Source: Saprospiraceae bacterium (GTDB lineage: Bacteria > Bacteroidota > Bacteroidia > Chitinophagales > Saprospiraceae). Taken from it: DNA of 64,000 nucleotides. A program made the translations under genes and the position numbers. Where the stretch lies: NCBI GenBank assembly GCA_016711125.1, contig JADJTQ010000007.1:1-64000 (forward strand). The letters are read 5' to 3'. Of the stretch, positions 63,031-64,000 are shown in pieces (position 1 is the stretch's first letter; every line of letters begins with the position of its first letter). The notes beneath the pieces were generated by a model. That model was not told the DNA's origin. It saw only the letters and a program-made list of their open reading frames with translations, and ran no database searches.

Positions 63031-63075
63031 TCATTCCGTTTTTCAAGAGGCATCACCTCTTGAAAAACGGAATGA
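63031..63075. other. Perfect 20-bp-stem hairpin between convergent genes
   Basis: TCATTCCGTTTTTCAAGAGG (63031-63050) is followed by CATCA and its exact reverse complement (63056-63075). It probably terminates or protects both transcripts, but there is no T run on either side. Confidence 0.8.
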
Positions 63076-63113
63076 TAGGCTCATCAATAAGAATTATTAT
63101 TTCGAAAAATGTC

Positions 63114-64000
63114 CTATTGTTTCTTCCAGTGTAAGTTGTTGATTTTACGTCCAATAGCAGAACCAAGCTTCAACCCAGCATCAGAATCCATTCGAAAATG
63201 CACACCCAGAGGAACTCTGGAATAAGCATTTTCAGCAGCCATTTCATAAAAATTGCCGAAAGTGCGAGGTGTTGATAAAAAACTCCTGCCTCCCTTCATG
63301 ACTTCGATCAGTCATGCTGTAATGGGTGCCATATATGTCGGTTAAAACTTCAGCAGAAACAGCACCAAAGGTTGCATGACCAGAAGGATATGTTGGAAAT
63401 GGAGGGGTATAATAATTACCTGATCCATCCGGGCACATGATTGTATTCCATTGGGTCTGCCCCATGTAGGCTCGTACGTAATCAACTGGACGTAATATAT
63501 TGTAATTGTATTTTTCCGCCCAACAACGTACTCCGGCATCATTGAGACCAATACCAATTTTTGCGTAAGTATATACTGCTTGATCCAGGGTCACATCATG
63601 ATTTTTGATTACCTGGTTAGATATTGCGATCCATCTCCCGGCAGGTGAAAAAGTCAGGATAGGACAGTCATCACTCCAGAAATCCGCGATCCAGCGATCT
63701 TCATGGTTGCTACCGTCATTGGCCTTGTTGCTTAAAATCATGCATTCTTTTGCCTGAACATAAAAAGGTGAATTGGTGTCCGTGCTAAAAGAAAGAGGTG
63801 GTGGTACTCTATCATCACTGGTCGCCGCAAAAGTCCTAACTTGCCCCCAATAGGGAAGTAAGGCCGGACTATAATCCGGGTACGTAGGCTGCCAAGCTCC
63901 CTCAAATTGAGGAGGCACATAACTAGGATCATTAATTTTTAGAAAAGATTCATGACCCAACTGATCCGACTGAGACCATTTGAAAATGGCATTACCTATG
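63114..64000 (-). CDS. Vanadium-dependent haloperoxidase / PAP2-fold protein, partial, frameshifted
   Basis: The gene enters from the right edge (IGNAIFKWSQSDQLGHESFL), so the start is missing. WAEKYNYNILRPVDYVRAYM, PTYPSGHATFGAVSAEVLTD and, after a shift near 63290, AYSRVPLGVHFRMDSDAG provide the K-x6-RP, PSGH and SR-x5-H-x3-D blocks of the vanadate-binding PAP2/haloperoxidase superfamily. The histidine in V-H-F-R-M-D is the vanadate ligand. Such enzymes oxidise halides with peroxide or act as acid phosphatases; which one cannot be told. It converges on lepA. Confidence 0.9.

Noticed and set aside
1..64000. Alternative genetic code with TGA as sense codon
   Set aside because: In-frame TGA occurs in GH20 and the oxidoreductase remnant, but TGA is a normal stop in intact genes such as the MFS transporter, and another break is TAG; sequence error or decay explains them.

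Overview
The window looks like chromosomal DNA of a Bacteroidota bacterium, probably a Saprospiria-like (Lewinella/Haliscomenobacter-type) or related lineage. The evidence is a TonB-dependent receptor with an N-terminal carboxypeptidase-regulatory-like domain, several proteins with a type IX secretion C-terminal sorting domain, Bacteroidota promoters of the form TTTG-N18/19-TAnnTTTG, and an etfB-etfA-bifunctional nuclease cluster. Lineage below phylum is inference. There is no rRNA, CRISPR array, plasmid or phage module; the only RNA gene is tRNA-Ala(GGC).

Layout. 1-5.1 kb: minus-strand GH20 hexosaminidase-like and beta-helix proteins and an M14 carboxypeptidase. 5.2-9.8 kb: TonB-dependent receptor and a T9SS-secreted beta-helix protein. 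9.9-15.4 kb: oxidoreductase remnant, lipoprotein of unknown function, DUF1080 lipoprotein coupled to a cysteine hydrolase, di-heme cytochrome c peroxidase-like protein. 15.6-28.9 kb: saccharide island (ThuA-like, MFS sugar-acid-type transporter, L-fucose/L-arabinose-isomerase-fold protein, GH106 rhamnosidase-like, sialate O-acetylesterase, sulfatase, esterase). 29-35.2 kb: DUF1592-type cytochrome/DUF1552 pair, amidohydrolase lipoprotein, D-threonine-aldolase/D-serine-dehydratase-like protein. 36.2-40.6 kb: 1464-residue secreted repeat protein. 41-49 kb: tRNA-Ala, enolase-superfamily protein, DUF1080 protein, an IS256-family element, heparinase II/III-like protein, adenosine deaminase, YdeI-like protein. 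49.2-50.8 kb: a 1.6-kb satellite. 50.8-64 kb: housekeeping (ABC exporter, acyltransferase, bifunctional nuclease, EtfAB, DapF, HtrA, threonine aldolase remnant, LepA) and a vanadium-haloperoxidase-like gene cut by the window edge.

Together the genes suggest a marine or soil polysaccharide degrader: secreted hydrolases, sulfatase and esterases expose sugars such as rhamnose/fucose or amino sugars, and the MFS transporter and isomerase/enolase-superfamily enzymes take them further. No SusC/SusD pair is present, so this is not a canonical polysaccharide utilisation locus.

Two cross-cutting features matter to a reader. First, about two dozen genes, including lepA, dapF, etfA and etfB, are split by one-base indels, often in homopolymers; this is best explained by uncorrected sequencing error, so I join the pieces as single genes. 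Second, non-coding repeats of several unrelated types sit preferentially between convergent genes and run up to or into their 3' ends. I did not find a clear new defence or biosynthetic system; the repeats, the secreted repeat protein and a carboxypeptidase-regulatory/degenerate-M23 fusion are the most unusual items.
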